The notes: generated from the sequence alone by a model not told the origin. Shown: positions 1-10,536, counted from the first letter of the stretch. The stretch: 57,731 nt of DNA from an uncultured Desulfofustis sp. (GCA_905479735.1 CAJQNS010000091.1:1-57731); one strand, 5' to 3'. Numbers and translations are program-made.

Positions 1-158
1 GCGAGGATTGTTTTCTGATTAAGACCAGAACTGCAAACACCGAGCAGCTCTCCACCCTGCTGCAGGAACTGGCCACAACCATTAACGGAATAAAGACCAC
101 TAGGACCTTCGTGGTTCTCTCAACCCATAAAGAAACTGCACAAATCCCCCTCGACTGA
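1..158 (+). CDS. Lrp/AsnC-family regulator, C-terminal fragment (5' end outside window)
   Basis: An open frame enters from the left edge and stops at TGA 156-158. The visible 51 residues read DCFLIKTRTAN near the start and end in TTRTFVVLSTHKE. The hydrophobic strand followed by a helix with TEQLSTLLQELA and a closing TTRTFVVL strand is the usual end of the RAM (ligand-binding) domain of Lrp/AsnC regulators, where a final strand with conserved T and V residues precedes a short tail. The protein would be a transcription regulator responding to an amino acid. Only the effector-binding end is seen, so the DNA-binding part cannot be checked. Its stop is 15 bases before lysA, on the same strand, so the two may be co-transcribed. 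The family call is inference from a short stretch. Confidence 0.6.
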   Translation, partial: EDCFLIKTRTANTEQLSTLLQELATTINGIKTTRTFVVLSTHKETAQIPLD

Positions 159-173
159 TCACAAGGAGTCCCC

Positions 174-1433
174 ATGCCCCTCTCAGAATCTTATAAAAAT
201 CGTCTCTATCCATTACTGCCTCAGTTAAAGGAGCATTTCAGCACGCCTTTCCATATCTATGATGAAGTGGGTATCAAACAGACCTGCAATGATCTGAACC
301 GCGCCTTTTCGAAGGTGAAGAGTTTCAGAGAGTATTATGCGGTAAAAGCCCTGCCCAATCCTGCCATATTGAAAATTATGGCTGAGCTCGGTTTCGGTTT
401 CGACTGCAGTTCGATCACCGAACTCATCCTCAGCAGGCGAATCGGTGCCGGGCCTGAGGATTTGATGTTTACTTCCAACAACACCAGTCCAGAAGAATTT
501 GCGGTTGCTGAAGCCGACGGCGGCTGTATCCTGAACCTCGACGACATAAATTTGATCGACAAGGTTCCCCACATGCCTGAAACAATCTGCTTCCGATATA
601 ACCCCGGCGCTGAACGGGAAGGTAACAACATAATCGGGACCCCGCTTGAGGCCAAGTATGGAGTTGCCAAGAACCAGATTGTCGAAGCTTATACCAAAGC
701 CAGGTCAAGAGGAGCTAAAAAATTCGGTCTGCACACCATGCTGGCCTCCAACGAATTGAATCACACCTACATGGTAGCCACCGCTAAAATGCTTCTCGAA
801 GTAGCCGAACAAATCCAGCAGGAATTAGGCCTCAGCTTCGACTTTATCAACATCGGTGGTGGGTTGGGCATTCCTTATCAGCCGGACGACGAGCCTCTGG
901 ACCTCGGAGCCATGGCTGATGAAATCACCGGGCTGTTCCAGGATTTTGAACGAAGACATGGTTATATGCCGGCACTCTCCATGGAAAGCGGCCGCTATAT
1001 CACCGGACCACACGGTGCCCTGGTGGTTTCGGCCATCAACCGCAAGGACATTTACCGCACCTATATCGGAGTTGACGCCTGCATGTCGGCTCTGATGCGG
1101 CCAGCCATGTATGACGCCTATCACCATATCGAGGTTCTAGGCAAACATGGCAGTAACGTATCTGAAACGGTCGATGTGGTCGGTTCTTTATGCGAAAACA
1201 ACGACAAATTCGCCATCCAGCGGGAACTGCCGGTGATAGAGGATGGTGATCTGCTGATCATCCACGACACCGGCGCCCATGGACAGGCGATGGGTTTCAA
1301 CTACAACGGTAAATTACGGCCCCAGGAACTGCTGCTCAGGGAAGACGGCAGCGTTGAGTTGATCAGGCGAGCCGAGACCAATGAAGATTATTTCGCCACC
1401 CTGGATTTCGAGCGCAATGTCTTCCGTATCTAG
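174..1433 (+). CDS. lysA: Diaminopimelate decarboxylase (PLP-dependent)
   Basis: A 419-residue fold-type III PLP decarboxylase that would convert meso-diaminopimelate to L-lysine, the last step of lysine synthesis, in the cytoplasm. The N-terminal alpha/beta barrel holds the motif YYAVKA with the PLP lysine K58. A glycine-rich phosphate-binding loop, INIGGGLG, lies at 225-232, and ESGR at 271-274 matches the family's substrate/PLP site. The C-terminal beta domain carries GSLCENND with C340, the cysteine that completes the active site across the dimer, and then HDTGAHG. Length is normal for the family. ATG 174 follows AAGGAG with good spacing. Other members of the superfamily (carboxynorspermidine or arginine decarboxylases) are possible, but the CEN/D and RPAMYDAYH motifs favour LysA. 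Confidence 0.9.
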   Translation: MPLSESYKNRLYPLLPQLKEHFSTPFHIYDEVGIKQTCNDLNRAFSKVKSFREYYAVKALPNPAILKIMAELGFGFDCSSITELILSRRIGAGPEDLMFTSNNTSPEEFAVAEADGGCILNLDDINLIDKVPHMPETICFRYNPGAEREGNNIIGTPLEAKYGVAKNQIVEAYTKARSRGAKKFGLHTMLASNELNHTYMVATAKMLLEVAEQIQQELGLSFDFINIGGGLGIPYQPDDEPLDLGAMADEITGLFQDFERRHGYMPALSMESGRYITGPHGALVVSAINRKDIYRTYIGVDACMSALMRPAMYDAYHHIEVLGKHGSNVSETVDVVGSLCENNDKFAIQRELPVIEDGDLLIIHDTGAHGQAMGFNYNGKLRPQELLLREDGSVELIRRAETNEDYFATLDFERNVFRI

Positions 1434-1486
1434 CTCGCCGGCTGGTGCTAAGTAAAGTGTCGTAGTGAGAGGCTGCCTGGATTTGA

Positions 1487-1975
1487 TTATTCCACGGCGG
1501 CCTTTTCTTCGGCAAGCCGCTCCGGCGAAAGTGTCCAGAAAGGAGTGCCGTCGCTGGTGAGCCGAACTTTAAAGGCATACTCATTGTCCTTGCGGATCTT
1601 GGCCGCCATAAAGATCGCTTCACCATCGACATCGGCCCACACTCCTTTTACCTTGACCCAGTCCCCCCGGCGCAGGCCTGTTTCACGCGCCGTCGCAAAG
1701 GCTTCAGGACAGAGGTGGACAACCACCTGGTCGCCGCCTCCCTCGTCCAGAATAAAGGCAATACCGGGAGCCATGCCCTTCATCGGCGTGACGGTGATGA
1801 ATTTGGCGATGTCTCCTTTGATCGAATCACGTTCTTTGGGGTCGTAGAGCTTGTTGTAGTCTGAACCTAATTCCCAGCCGCTAAGATCGCCGGCTCCATT
1901 GACCAGCGCAGGAATTAATAGAAAAACAGCACATAAAAGTGTCAAAGCCTTTCGACTAAAAGATTGTAGTTTCAT
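1487..1975 (-). CDS. Exported protein of unknown function
   Basis: A 162-residue protein that I do not recognise. I chose ATG 1975 because GGAGAG sits five bases upstream; an in-frame ATG four codons earlier (1987) has no such site. Residues 1-28 are a clear signal peptide (basic MKLQSFSRK, hydrophobic core TLLCAVFLLIPALV, then NGAGD), so the mature protein is probably periplasmic. The body is small and strand-rich with phrases such as GDWVKVKGVWADVDGE that resemble the nucleic-acid/OB-like folds of small periplasmic proteins, but this is a weak resemblance. No catalytic motif is evident. It is convergent with lysA and separated from the racemase gene upstream by about 70 bases. Confidence 0.75.
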   Translation of the reverse strand: MKLQSFSRKALTLLCAVFLLIPALVNGAGDLSGWELGSDYNKLYDPKERDSIKGDIAKFITVTPMKGMAPGIAFILDEGGGDQVVVHLCPEAFATARETGLRRGDWVKVKGVWADVDGEAIFMAAKIRKDNEYAFKVRLTSDGTPFWTLSPERLAEEKAAVE

Positions 1976-2048
1976 AGTTCTCTCCATGACTTAATGCTCA
2001 TTTGCAGAAGTTTTATTCACCCAACAGCTACACCATAAAACAGTACGG

Positions 2049-2744
2049 CTAATCTTCAAGCATCATCGCTACCGCCTGCTGGGCATGAATTTCAGTGGTA
2101 TCATAGAGGTGAAGGTCGGTATCATCGGGTTTCAGGAGCAATGCTATTTCGGTGCAGCCAAGGATTATTGCCCCGCACCCCTGGGCAGACAGGGTCTCGA
2201 CGATACGCAGATACTCCAGTTTTGAGTGTTCTGCGATGACGCCTCGACACAATTCATTGAAGATCACCTCATCGACCAGCCGCCTATCCTCCTTGGCAGG
2301 CACTGTCACACTAAGCCCGTAACGATTTTCGAGGACGCTTAGGTAAAAATCCTCTTCCATTGTAAACCGCGTACCAAGCAACCCGACCGCTTGGATCCCG
2401 TCAGCAACTATGTGCCCACCAGTCGCTTCGGCGATATGGATCAAGGGTATGGAAACTGCAGCTGCTACCTGTTCAGCGACCTTGTGCATGGTGTTGGTGC
2501 AGATCATCAGCAGGTCTGCCCCACCCGCCTCCAGTCTGGCTGCCACCTCGGCGAGCAGCACCCCGGCTTGGGGCCAGCGGCCGCTCGACTGGAGTTCTTC
2601 GATTTCGGCAAAGTCAACACTGTAAAGGAGTATCTTTGCCGAATGAAGACCGCCGCAGCGTTGGCGGATGCCCTGGTTGATCAACCGGTAGTAGGTCGCT
2701 GTTGATTCCCAGCTCATTCCTCCGATCAGGCCGACTGTCTTCAT
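2049..2744 (-). CDS. Aspartate/glutamate racemase family protein
   Basis: A 231-residue cofactor-independent racemase of the Asp/Glu/hydantoin racemase family. The N-terminus KTVGLIGGMSWEST is the family signature, and the two catalytic cysteines appear as C82 in LLMICTNTMHK and C197 in ILGCTEI, the expected two-base arrangement for proton exchange at the alpha carbon. The enzyme would interconvert L- and D-aspartate or glutamate, or act as a broad-specificity amino acid racemase; substrate cannot be told from sequence. It follows the kdnB-like gene on the same strand with a gap of only three bases (2745-2747), so the two are probably one transcript. D-amino acids could feed the cell wall. 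Confidence 0.85.
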   Translation of the reverse strand: MKTVGLIGGMSWESTATYYRLINQGIRQRCGGLHSAKILLYSVDFAEIEELQSSGRWPQAGVLLAEVAARLEAGGADLLMICTNTMHKVAEQVAAAVSIPLIHIAEATGGHIVADGIQAVGLLGTRFTMEEDFYLSVLENRYGLSVTVPAKEDRRLVDEVIFNELCRGVIAEHSKLEYLRIVETLSAQGCGAIILGCTEIALLLKPDDTDLHLYDTTEIHAQQAVAMMLED

Positions 2745-2747
2745 CCC

Positions 2748-3815
<1,068 letters not shown>

Positions 3816-3864
3816 TTATTGCTCCTTAGATCTGTATTCCATCATTGACAGCGAAGACTTGACT

Positions 3865-3916
3865 ATCTGCAGATGGGGATTTTGGTGTTTAAACATCTGA
3901 TTTTCAATAGCAGATG
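3865..3916. promoter_or_regulatory. CAGAT-rich palindromes between divergent genes
   Basis: The 215-base gap between the divergent kdnB-like gene and the gene at 4028 holds a perfect 10-base palindrome ATCTGCAGAT (3865-3874) and an inverted pair CATCTG (3894-3899) / CAGATG (3911-3916). The repeated half-site could be an operator shared by both genes. No clear -35/-10 pair was found for either direction, so this is only a candidate regulatory site. Confidence 0.3.
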
Positions 3917-4027
3917 ACCGGATAAATCTCAAGCGCTTTGCTGGCGGAGAATTCCTTTGGCGTGCAAGATTCTGCTGCTTCATGTATAACAGATCGGTCA
4001 AGAAATTGTCTGCCCCCTGATAAAAAG

Positions 4028-5365
4028 ATGTCGGTTCTCAACGAAAAATCAGTTTTCACTTCGCTCAACCAGCGTGGTCCGCTTGCGGTTCGCGATCTGG
4101 TCGATCTCGATAGACCCTTCAGTCCCCAGGGCCGGGAGTGGGTCAAAACTCTCAATCTCAGTGAACTCAACGTCACCAAATACCGAGCCCTGAGAAGACA
4201 GGTGTTCGAATTCCTTGACATCAGCAGTTTCCGGGAAATCAGCCAGCTGCTGGCCGATAGTGAGGCCAGAGAGAAATGCAGCCGTCGTGCCTTTATACTG
4301 CTCGGCAATATGTTCGGAATCAGCGGCACCGAACAGGAGATCGCTTTCCGGGTGAGTGAATATGCCCGCACCGCCGACGTGGTGATCAAGTCGTTGCAGA
4401 ACAAATTGTTCGCCCCCTATGCCTCCCATATCAACATCACCAACGAGGTGGAAATAGCCACCGATCCGGTGGATCTGCTGCTCATGACCTTCGACGACCG
4501 TTATCACAAGAAGGCCCGCTTTGAAGCGCACCGCAAACTCTCATTGATGAGTCTGGCTGGCAGCATTGACCAGCGTGAACGGGAAACCCGGATAGAAGAC
4601 AAGTTTGCCCAATTCCTGGCCTTTATGAACGATTATGTCTGGAGTACCAATCTGAAAATAGGTGAACACGACATCGTCTATCTGCTGTCCCGCCACGACG
4701 GCGAAGATTTCAGCTGCTCAGACGTCCGGGTAATAAAGAAGGAAGAGGCTCCCACAATTACTCTTTCAAAAGGAATGAAACTGACCCTGCTGAAGCGACG
4801 GCGTTTTCAAGTCGGAAATCGTGAACTACCCATTTACGTGTCGATAAGGAAAAAGCCGCCCGAGGCCAAGGTGCTCAAGCTGCTGAGAAAAAACGAGAAG
4901 AATCCCGCCGTGGCCGTGGACGACGAGCTTGGCTTGATGGCCGTGCTCAACTCCGAGGCCGATGTAAAAATTTTTCAGAACCATCTGACTCAGAGCGCCA
5001 GTAATGCCGATTCCTTTATGATCCTCGAAGATATTTCAGATACCCTCACCGGCGGAACTCACAAAGGCACTTCGAAGGGGTCCAGTGCCAAAACGCCAAT
5101 GCTGAAATTCTTTGCCCGGCTTGGCGGAATGCGGGTCGAATTCATCATTCATACCAACCAGTCCTGGGTTAACTATATGTACCAGCGCGATGTTGCCCAC
5201 GACGAATATGAAGTCAAAAGAATATTTGACCCGGGGGTAGCTGAACTTCTGTTTCCGCAGGAAATATACTTTCTCAACCATCAGACCGTCAGGAACAATA
5301 TGATCAGGCTGTTCAGAAAACAGATCGAAGAAGCCTGGCTCTGGTCTGAAAACGGAAGCGGCTGA
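4028..5365 (+). CDS. Unrecognised protein with RelA/SpoT-like nucleotidyltransferase residues
   Basis: A 445-residue soluble protein, counted from ATG 4028; the frame is open back to 3938 but the upstream codons look non-coding. Residues 1-250 match nothing I know. The C-terminal half reads like a diverged (p)ppGpp-synthetase fold: IYVSIRKKPPEAKVLKLL gives an R-x-K pair (R274, K276) with K283 seven residues on, followed by VDDELGLMAV (D298/D299 where RelA has DxxGIR), then VEFIIHT with E371 where RelA has EVQIRT, and AHDEYEVK (H391, Y394) where RelA has AAHWxYK. The GYxSxH step is not clear; a Gly/Ser/Lys-rich loop (GTHKGTSKGSS) lies there. No HD hydrolase domain is visible. The family reading is inference. 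The gene stands alone, convergent with recD, whose stop is only six bases past its own. Confidence 0.6.
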   Translation: MSVLNEKSVFTSLNQRGPLAVRDLVDLDRPFSPQGREWVKTLNLSELNVTKYRALRRQVFEFLDISSFREISQLLADSEAREKCSRRAFILLGNMFGISGTEQEIAFRVSEYARTADVVIKSLQNKLFAPYASHINITNEVEIATDPVDLLLMTFDDRYHKKARFEAHRKLSLMSLAGSIDQRERETRIEDKFAQFLAFMNDYVWSTNLKIGEHDIVYLLSRHDGEDFSCSDVRVIKKEEAPTITLSKGMKLTLLKRRRFQVGNRELPIYVSIRKKPPEAKVLKLLRKNEKNPAVAVDDELGLMAVLNSEADVKIFQNHLTQSASNADSFMILEDISDTLTGGTHKGTSKGSSAKTPMLKFFARLGGMRVEFIIHTNQSWVNYMYQRDVAHDEYEVKRIFDPGVAELLFPQEIYFLNHQTVRNNMIRLFRKQIEEAWLWSENGSG

Positions 5366-5371
5366 TACCCG

Positions 5372-7009
5372 TCAGGCCAAGCGCTCGGCCAGACCGCTGT
5401 AGCGCAAGGTGTTTCTCTCCACCGCCGCCCTGAAGATCTGTTCGCGTGCAACCAGTGATATCTTTGCACGAGCTCTGGTGATTGCCGTATAGAGCAGCTC
5501 CCGACAAACAACCGGGTTATCAATTTCCGGCAGCACTACCACCACCTCGTCAAACTCAGACCCTTGGGATTTATGAACTGTCAGCGCCCAGGCCGGCTCC
5601 TGAAGTGGTAGCTGAGCCGGCAGATATTTTTTCAGGGAGCCAGCGGCCGCCTCGAACCAGATTCGCAGACCACCGCCCGCCTCGGGGTCCGGCAGGCAGA
5701 TGCCGATGTCACCGTTGTAGAGTCCAAGGTTATAATCGTTTCTGGAGATAATCACCGGACTGCCGGGATACCAGTGTTCGGCAAAGTTTGAGGGCCGAAA
5801 TCCAGTGAGGGCTCGCTCGACTCTGCGGTTTATTTCTTCGACTCCAAACACTCCTTTTCTTAAGGCACAGAGCACTCTAAACCGATCGAACTGGGCGAAA
5901 ACGGATGGGTAAAGTGCCGGATCAGTTGCCTCCACAGCTAGGCGCATGAAAGCGCGATAACCGTCGACACATCTATCCAGCCAGTCAGAGGACACTATCG
6001 AAACCGTCGCTTGGGCTGCATCCGAACCAAGGGACCAGGCGTCAGCCGCCTGGCCTGACTTGATCGACTCGGCAAAGCGAGCGATCTCTTCGTTGAAGCG
6101 GTAACTCTTTCTCAGCACGGCCACATTCTCCGGCAGGCTATCGATACAATCAGCCAGCACGGCGCCGGATTCTACCGAGGCAAGCTGATCCCTGTCACCA
6201 AGCAGGACAAGCCTTGCACCACTCTTCAAAGCCTTGATCAAGCGCCACATCATGGCCAGATCAACCATCGAGGCCTCATCCACCACCACCACATCATCCC
6301 CCAGCGTTTCACCGAGTTGCTCGCTCGACCTGCCGGATCGTCTGCCGAGTCCAAGCAGCCGATGCAAAGTCATTGCCTGGTCCGGGAATTGGGCAACCAG
6401 GGACGACTCCAGTCCAGTCTCTTCGAGCTGTCTCTTGACTGATTCCTGCATCCGCATGGCCGCTTTGCCGGTCGGGGCGGTCAGGGCTATTCGAAGGTCC
6501 GGACCTTGACGAGCCAGAAGTTGTGAGATAATTGAGACGATCAGAGTGGTTTTGCCGGTACCTGGTCCGCCGCTGATTATGCAGAATCTATTATTCAGGG
6601 CGATGGTAATAGCTCGCTGCTGATCGGGGTCTTTCCTGAGCGCTGCAGGCCAGACCTCTGGTTCCACCGAGCTGTCTGCCGATCCGCCGGTATCGGTCGC
6701 CATCTTCTTCAGGGCCTCGCTCAACTCATATTCATAACTGAAATAACGCCCAAAATAGAGGCGCTTACCGGAGAGTACCAGGGGCACCCGGCCGGCTGAA
6801 CCGACCACAGCGCTGCGGCTCATTATCCGGCACTGTTCCTCATTTAGTTCGATACATATATGTCCCACTTGCAGCGCTGTGGTCAAATCTGCTACGACCC
6901 GCTGGAACAGCTCTGCTTCCTCTCCATCAAGGCCACTATGACGAGAAAGGGCTGCGGCCATGAACCGGCTGATTGGCAGGCTTGCAGGGTCTCTGATCTG
7001 GTCAGTCAT
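5372..7009 (-). CDS. recD: Exodeoxyribonuclease V alpha subunit RecD
   Basis: A 545-residue superfamily 1B helicase, the fast 5'-3' motor of the RecBCD double-strand-break repair complex. The Walker A motif GGPGTGKTTL lies near residue 146, the DEAD-like motif II appears as VVVDEASMVD, and motif VI is in ALTVHKSQGSEFDEV plus LLYTAITRAR near the end. I set the start at ATG 7009 because GGAGG sits five bases upstream; a GTG 18 bases earlier is less likely. The start lies inside the last codons of recB (8-base overlap), showing translational coupling. At 545 residues it is somewhat shorter than the E. coli protein (about 608), mainly at the N-terminus, which contacts RecC. Confidence 0.93.
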   Translation of the reverse strand: MTDQIRDPASLPISRFMAAALSRHSGLDGEEAELFQRVVADLTTALQVGHICIELNEEQCRIMSRSAVVGSAGRVPLVLSGKRLYFGRYFSYEYELSEALKKMATDTGGSADSSVEPEVWPAALRKDPDQQRAITIALNNRFCIISGGPGTGKTTLIVSIISQLLARQGPDLRIALTAPTGKAAMRMQESVKRQLEETGLESSLVAQFPDQAMTLHRLLGLGRRSGRSSEQLGETLGDDVVVVDEASMVDLAMMWRLIKALKSGARLVLLGDRDQLASVESGAVLADCIDSLPENVAVLRKSYRFNEEIARFAESIKSGQAADAWSLGSDAAQATVSIVSSDWLDRCVDGYRAFMRLAVEATDPALYPSVFAQFDRFRVLCALRKGVFGVEEINRRVERALTGFRPSNFAEHWYPGSPVIISRNDYNLGLYNGDIGICLPDPEAGGGLRIWFEAAAGSLKKYLPAQLPLQEPAWALTVHKSQGSEFDEVVVVLPEIDNPVVCRELLYTAITRARAKISLVAREQIFRAAVERNTLRYSGLAERLA

Positions 7010-10000
7010 GACCACCTCCGCTGCCAATCCCGAAATAGTGGTCGAGGGCCATCAGGGTTGCTTCTCTGGGTCGATCGAAAAAGACGCCGCTCCCCGGCTG
7101 ATCAGGCTGCATGCCTCTGACAAACAAGTACATCACTCCGCCGAAATGGACCTCGTAGCGATAGCCCTCAACCCAGTTGTGCAGAAATCGATGGACCACC
7201 AGCGTGTAGAGCCAGTACTGAAGCCCGTAGTTGTGAACCTGCATGGCCTCGACCAGCCCCTCATTCCGATAGGCGGACTCCGGCCCGAGATTGTTGGTTT
7301 TATAATCAACGACGTAGTAACGATTCCGGTGTTTGAAGACGAGATCAATAAAGCCGCTCAGATAGCCCTCCAAATCACGGCGGCTCAGGACTGAAACGGT
7401 AGGCTCACGGCCCAGGATTCGATTCAGTTCCGTGGTCGAAATCGGATCAAGATGAAGAGTAAATTCCATTTCCTTGACCGCATACTCATCTGCGATCAGC
7501 GCCAATGAAAATCCTTGCTCTGCTTCTCTTTTCTGCATCAAGGGCGTGCAGACTGCATTGCGGAGGAGATTTCGCACCGGCTCGGGATCGATATCATAGC
7601 GATATTTCCGCATCAGCTTGTCCAGCTGCTCGCTGCTGACTGCTCCGTCTCCGAGATCCTTGAAATCAAACATCTCCAGCGCATCGTGGATAAGATTGCC
7701 GAATCGCACCCCCCCCGGCAGCCCAGTATCATAGGGCTGTACCTCACCGCTGCTCTCATCCCCAGCCTTGTGATGTTCATCGCCATGACCCATCGACAGC
7801 ATGGTCAAGCCGGAAAAACTGGTGCGGATTCTGCTCGTCTGCAGCCGCCTGCCAGAGGATTCCCTTGCTTTCAATGTTCCAGTTCTGGACGCTGTAGGGA
7901 GGTAGTGAAGCGGTGCCTGATCGGCGTCAATCAATCTATACTGACAATGTTCTGCCGAACCAAGTTTCTGCAGACGCTCCTGCTGAAGCTCAAAGGAACA
8001 CGATCCCCACGGAAACAGCATCCGACCCACCGGCGAATCAAAAGACGAACCCGTCTTCAACTCTGCCCAGATCAGATAACAGCGGAGCCTGGCCCTGGTA
8101 AGCGCCACATAGGCCAAGCGCATCTCCTCTTCAACCTCCTCCTGAAGTGACAGCTGGGCGTGCTGGGCAAACCTTTCGGACCCCAGATCGCTGATCCTGC
8201 CTTCCTCGGGATCAATGCAATTGACCGCTCCCTTTGTTTTCGCAGACACCGTGGAACGGAACAGGAAGGGGCAGAAGACGATCTCGTATTCCAGCCCTTT
8301 GGCGCTGTGCATGGTGATTACATTGACCGCATCGCTGTCGCTTTCAAGCCGCAATTCAGCCTCCTGAACGTCGGCTGGATCTTTCTGTTTTTCCTGGCAC
8401 CAGATCAGCGTCCGGGAGATACTCAGCCGACGCTGATTCTGCTGCTGATGGATTAACTCCACCAGATGATGAATATTGGTAATACGTCGCTCAGCCTGTG
8501 GCTTTCTGCTCAGATGCAAAAAAACCTCTTCATCCTCCAGCAGACTGTTCATCATCAGCAGCAACCCGGATTCGTTCCACTGACGGTGATATTCGTAAAA
8601 TCTTTCACGGTAGTGGTTAAAACGCTCCTCGTCGCTGCAGACCTGGAAATAGCTGTCGCCGCTCAGGCCAAACCAGTCCAGCCCCAGCACGGTCCTCTGT
8701 AAGCCAGTGTTCGAGGGGCTGGCCACGGCCCGGAGAACGAGCAGTAAATCACTGCTCTCCCGGGTTTGAAACACATCTTTGCTGCTCGACAGCACGGCGG
8801 GAATCCCCCGTCTGCTGAATTCCGAGAAAAAGTCTTCGGCCTGCCGGTTAGTCCTCACCAGGATACCGATATCGCAGGGTTTTATCGCCCTCTGAAAATC
8901 CCGTTTCCCCTCGTTCGGAGATAAAATCGCAGGAGGCGTTCCAGAATCAATCAGGCGCACTACCTCGTTGACCACCCATAATCGAATCTGTTCTTCAGCA
9001 GTCCCTGCAGACCAGCCTTTTTTTTCAGAATTACCATCGAGCTGGCAATAGATCAGGCCGGGTTGTTCAGTGTCAGCTTCAACCAAGCGCTGACAATCAA
9101 TATTGTCGGGAGAGCGGACAGGCTGATAAAGTGTTCCTCCGATCTCGTTGCCTGCCAGCAAATGGTTTAGAGCCCCAACCAGACCAGGATTTGAGCGAAA
9201 ATTGCAATCGAGGGTCAGCCTTCGGTCAACCAATTCCCGAGCCTGAAGGTAGGAATCAATATCGGCCCCGCGAAAGCGATATATTGCCTGTTTGGGATCA
9301 CCAATCAGATACAGATGATGCGCTCCCTGACCGAAAAGTCGTGAAAATATTTCATACTGGGCCGAATCGGTGTCCTGAAATTCGTCGATAAGAGCCACTC
9401 TATACCTGCAGCCAACCTGACGAACCAGGCTCTCCCCGGTTACCGAGCTGATCGCCTGGGCCAGGTCGATGATCAGCTCATCAAAACTCACCAGCCCCTG
9501 CTCGTGCAATCGGTTGGTCAGTTCTCTGCGCAACTCTTTAGCCAGTTCCAAACGCACAGCCAGCAACAGCTGTTCGCTTCCTTCAAGGTAGCTCTCTGCA
9601 GCCTCTCCCGGTAGGGTCCAGCTGGCCACGAGCGCCCGTTTTTTGGCTTCTCCCCTGATTTTCCGGCCGTTGACCGTACCGACCAGATTGTCTTCCAGAA
9701 GCTTTGCGACTACCACCGGATCGGGCGAGCCTCCCTGGTTGAAGCTCGATTCTATCAGATCCAGCCAGCCTTGATATTGGCGCGATGGTTCGTTCTTTAA
9801 AAAACCTTGCTGATCAGCATTGAAGAGTTCATCTCCTAATCGTTGCCCGTTTTTGACCCACCAGGTTTTCAGCCGCTCCCAGCCACCGTCAAGTATACGG
9901 CAGGCGTCCTTGAAGGTAAGTTCTGCCGGGAGAATCTTGCTCAATGGATTTTCCGCGCCTCTGATGCTTTGGTGTAGAGCCTGGGGTGTGGGATAACAGC

Positions 10001-10535
10001 CGACGATCAGGCTGCCATAACGTTTGTCGGCCGAGTAGAGACGTCTACGCCAGAAATCGCGGATCAGATCGTTGCGAACCGAACTGGTATCTGAAATCAG
10101 TTCGGTATCAAAAAAATGACCGCTCTCCAGCACCTGCTCGGCCAGAATCCGCTGACAAAATCCGTGTATAGTGTGGATTCCCATGGAGTCGATATCGAGC
10201 AGTGCAAGGTCGAGTCGACGTGCTGCCTGACCCTTATCTTCTATCAGAGCGAGCCATTGTTTCAGCACCGGATCAGCTTGGCTCTGGGTTCCGCGCAGCA
10301 TATTTCTGGCCTCTACCAGACGGCTGCGGATGCGCCCTCGCAGCTCTTCGGTTGCGGCGACTGTGTAAGTGACCACCAGAATTTCTTTGAGATCAATTCC
10401 CAGCTCGACCACAGCTCGCAGAACCAGCATGCTTATGGCGAAGGTCTTACCGGTCCCTGCACTCGCTTCTATAAGGGTTATTCCCTGCTTAAGCACCGTT
10501 TCAGCGCCGTCAAAGATGTCCGTTTTATCTACCAT
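7002..10535 (-). CDS. recB: Exodeoxyribonuclease V beta subunit RecB
   Basis: An 1177-residue SF1A helicase-nuclease. The Walker A box IEASAGTGKTFAI is at about residues 22-34, motif II appears as VALIDEFQDTD, and helicase motifs V/VI as VNVITMHSAKGLEYEIVF and RLAYVALTRARLRCY. The C-terminal nuclease domain holds GYLSGFIDLVF then YYVVDYKTN near residue 1080, giving the D, D and K of the RecB-type nuclease, followed by Q and Y in LQYWLYTLV. Together with RecC and RecD it would resect double-strand ends and load RecA. It starts one base after the recC stop codon, so the three genes are read as one unit. Confidence 0.95.
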   Translation of the reverse strand: MVDKTDIFDGAETVLKQGITLIEASAGTGKTFAISMLVLRAVVELGIDLKEILVVTYTVAATEELRGRIRSRLVEARNMLRGTQSQADPVLKQWLALIEDKGQAARRLDLALLDIDSMGIHTIHGFCQRILAEQVLESGHFFDTELISDTSSVRNDLIRDFWRRRLYSADKRYGSLIVGCYPTPQALHQSIRGAENPLSKILPAELTFKDACRILDGGWERLKTWWVKNGQRLGDELFNADQQGFLKNEPSRQYQGWLDLIESSFNQGGSPDPVVVAKLLEDNLVGTVNGRKIRGEAKKRALVASWTLPGEAAESYLEGSEQLLLAVRLELAKELRRELTNRLHEQGLVSFDELIIDLAQAISSVTGESLVRQVGCRYRVALIDEFQDTDSAQYEIFSRLFGQGAHHLYLIGDPKQAIYRFRGADIDSYLQARELVDRRLTLDCNFRSNPGLVGALNHLLAGNEIGGTLYQPVRSPDNIDCQRLVEADTEQPGLIYCQLDGNSEKKGWSAGTAEEQIRLWVVNEVVRLIDSGTPPAILSPNEGKRDFQRAIKPCDIGILVRTNRQAEDFFSEFSRRGIPAVLSSSKDVFQTRESSDLLLVLRAVASPSNTGLQRTVLGLDWFGLSGDSYFQVCSDEERFNHYRERFYEYHRQWNESGLLLMMNSLLEDEEVFLHLSRKPQAERRITNIHHLVELIHQQQNQRRLSISRTLIWCQEKQKDPADVQEAELRLESDSDAVNVITMHSAKGLEYEIVFCPFLFRSTVSAKTKGAVNCIDPEEGRISDLGSERFAQHAQLSLQEEVEEEMRLAYVALTRARLRCYLIWAELKTGSSFDSPVGRMLFPWGSCSFELQQERLQKLGSAEHCQYRLIDADQAPLHYLPTASRTGTLKARESSGRRLQTSRIRTSFSGLTMLSMGHGDEHHKAGDESSGEVQPYDTGLPGGVRFGNLIHDALEMFDFKDLGDGAVSSEQLDKLMRKYRYDIDPEPVRNLLRNAVCTPLMQKREAEQGFSLALIADEYAVKEMEFTLHLDPISTTELNRILGREPTVSVLSRRDLEGYLSGFIDLVFKHRNRYYVVDYKTNNLGPESAYRNEGLVEAMQVHNYGLQYWLYTLVVHRFLHNWVEGYRYEVHFGGVMYLFVRGMQPDQPGSGVFFDRPREATLMALDHYFGIGSGGGHD

Positions 10536-10536
10536 G

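Noticed and set aside
3816-4001. A 61-codon minus-strand frame between the kdnB-like gene and the 4028 gene
   Set aside because: It occupies the likely promoter region of both neighbours and its residues look random; it would leave no room for regulation.
7515-8150. A 211-codon plus-strand frame inside recB
   Set aside because: Antisense shadow of the well-supported recB coding sequence.
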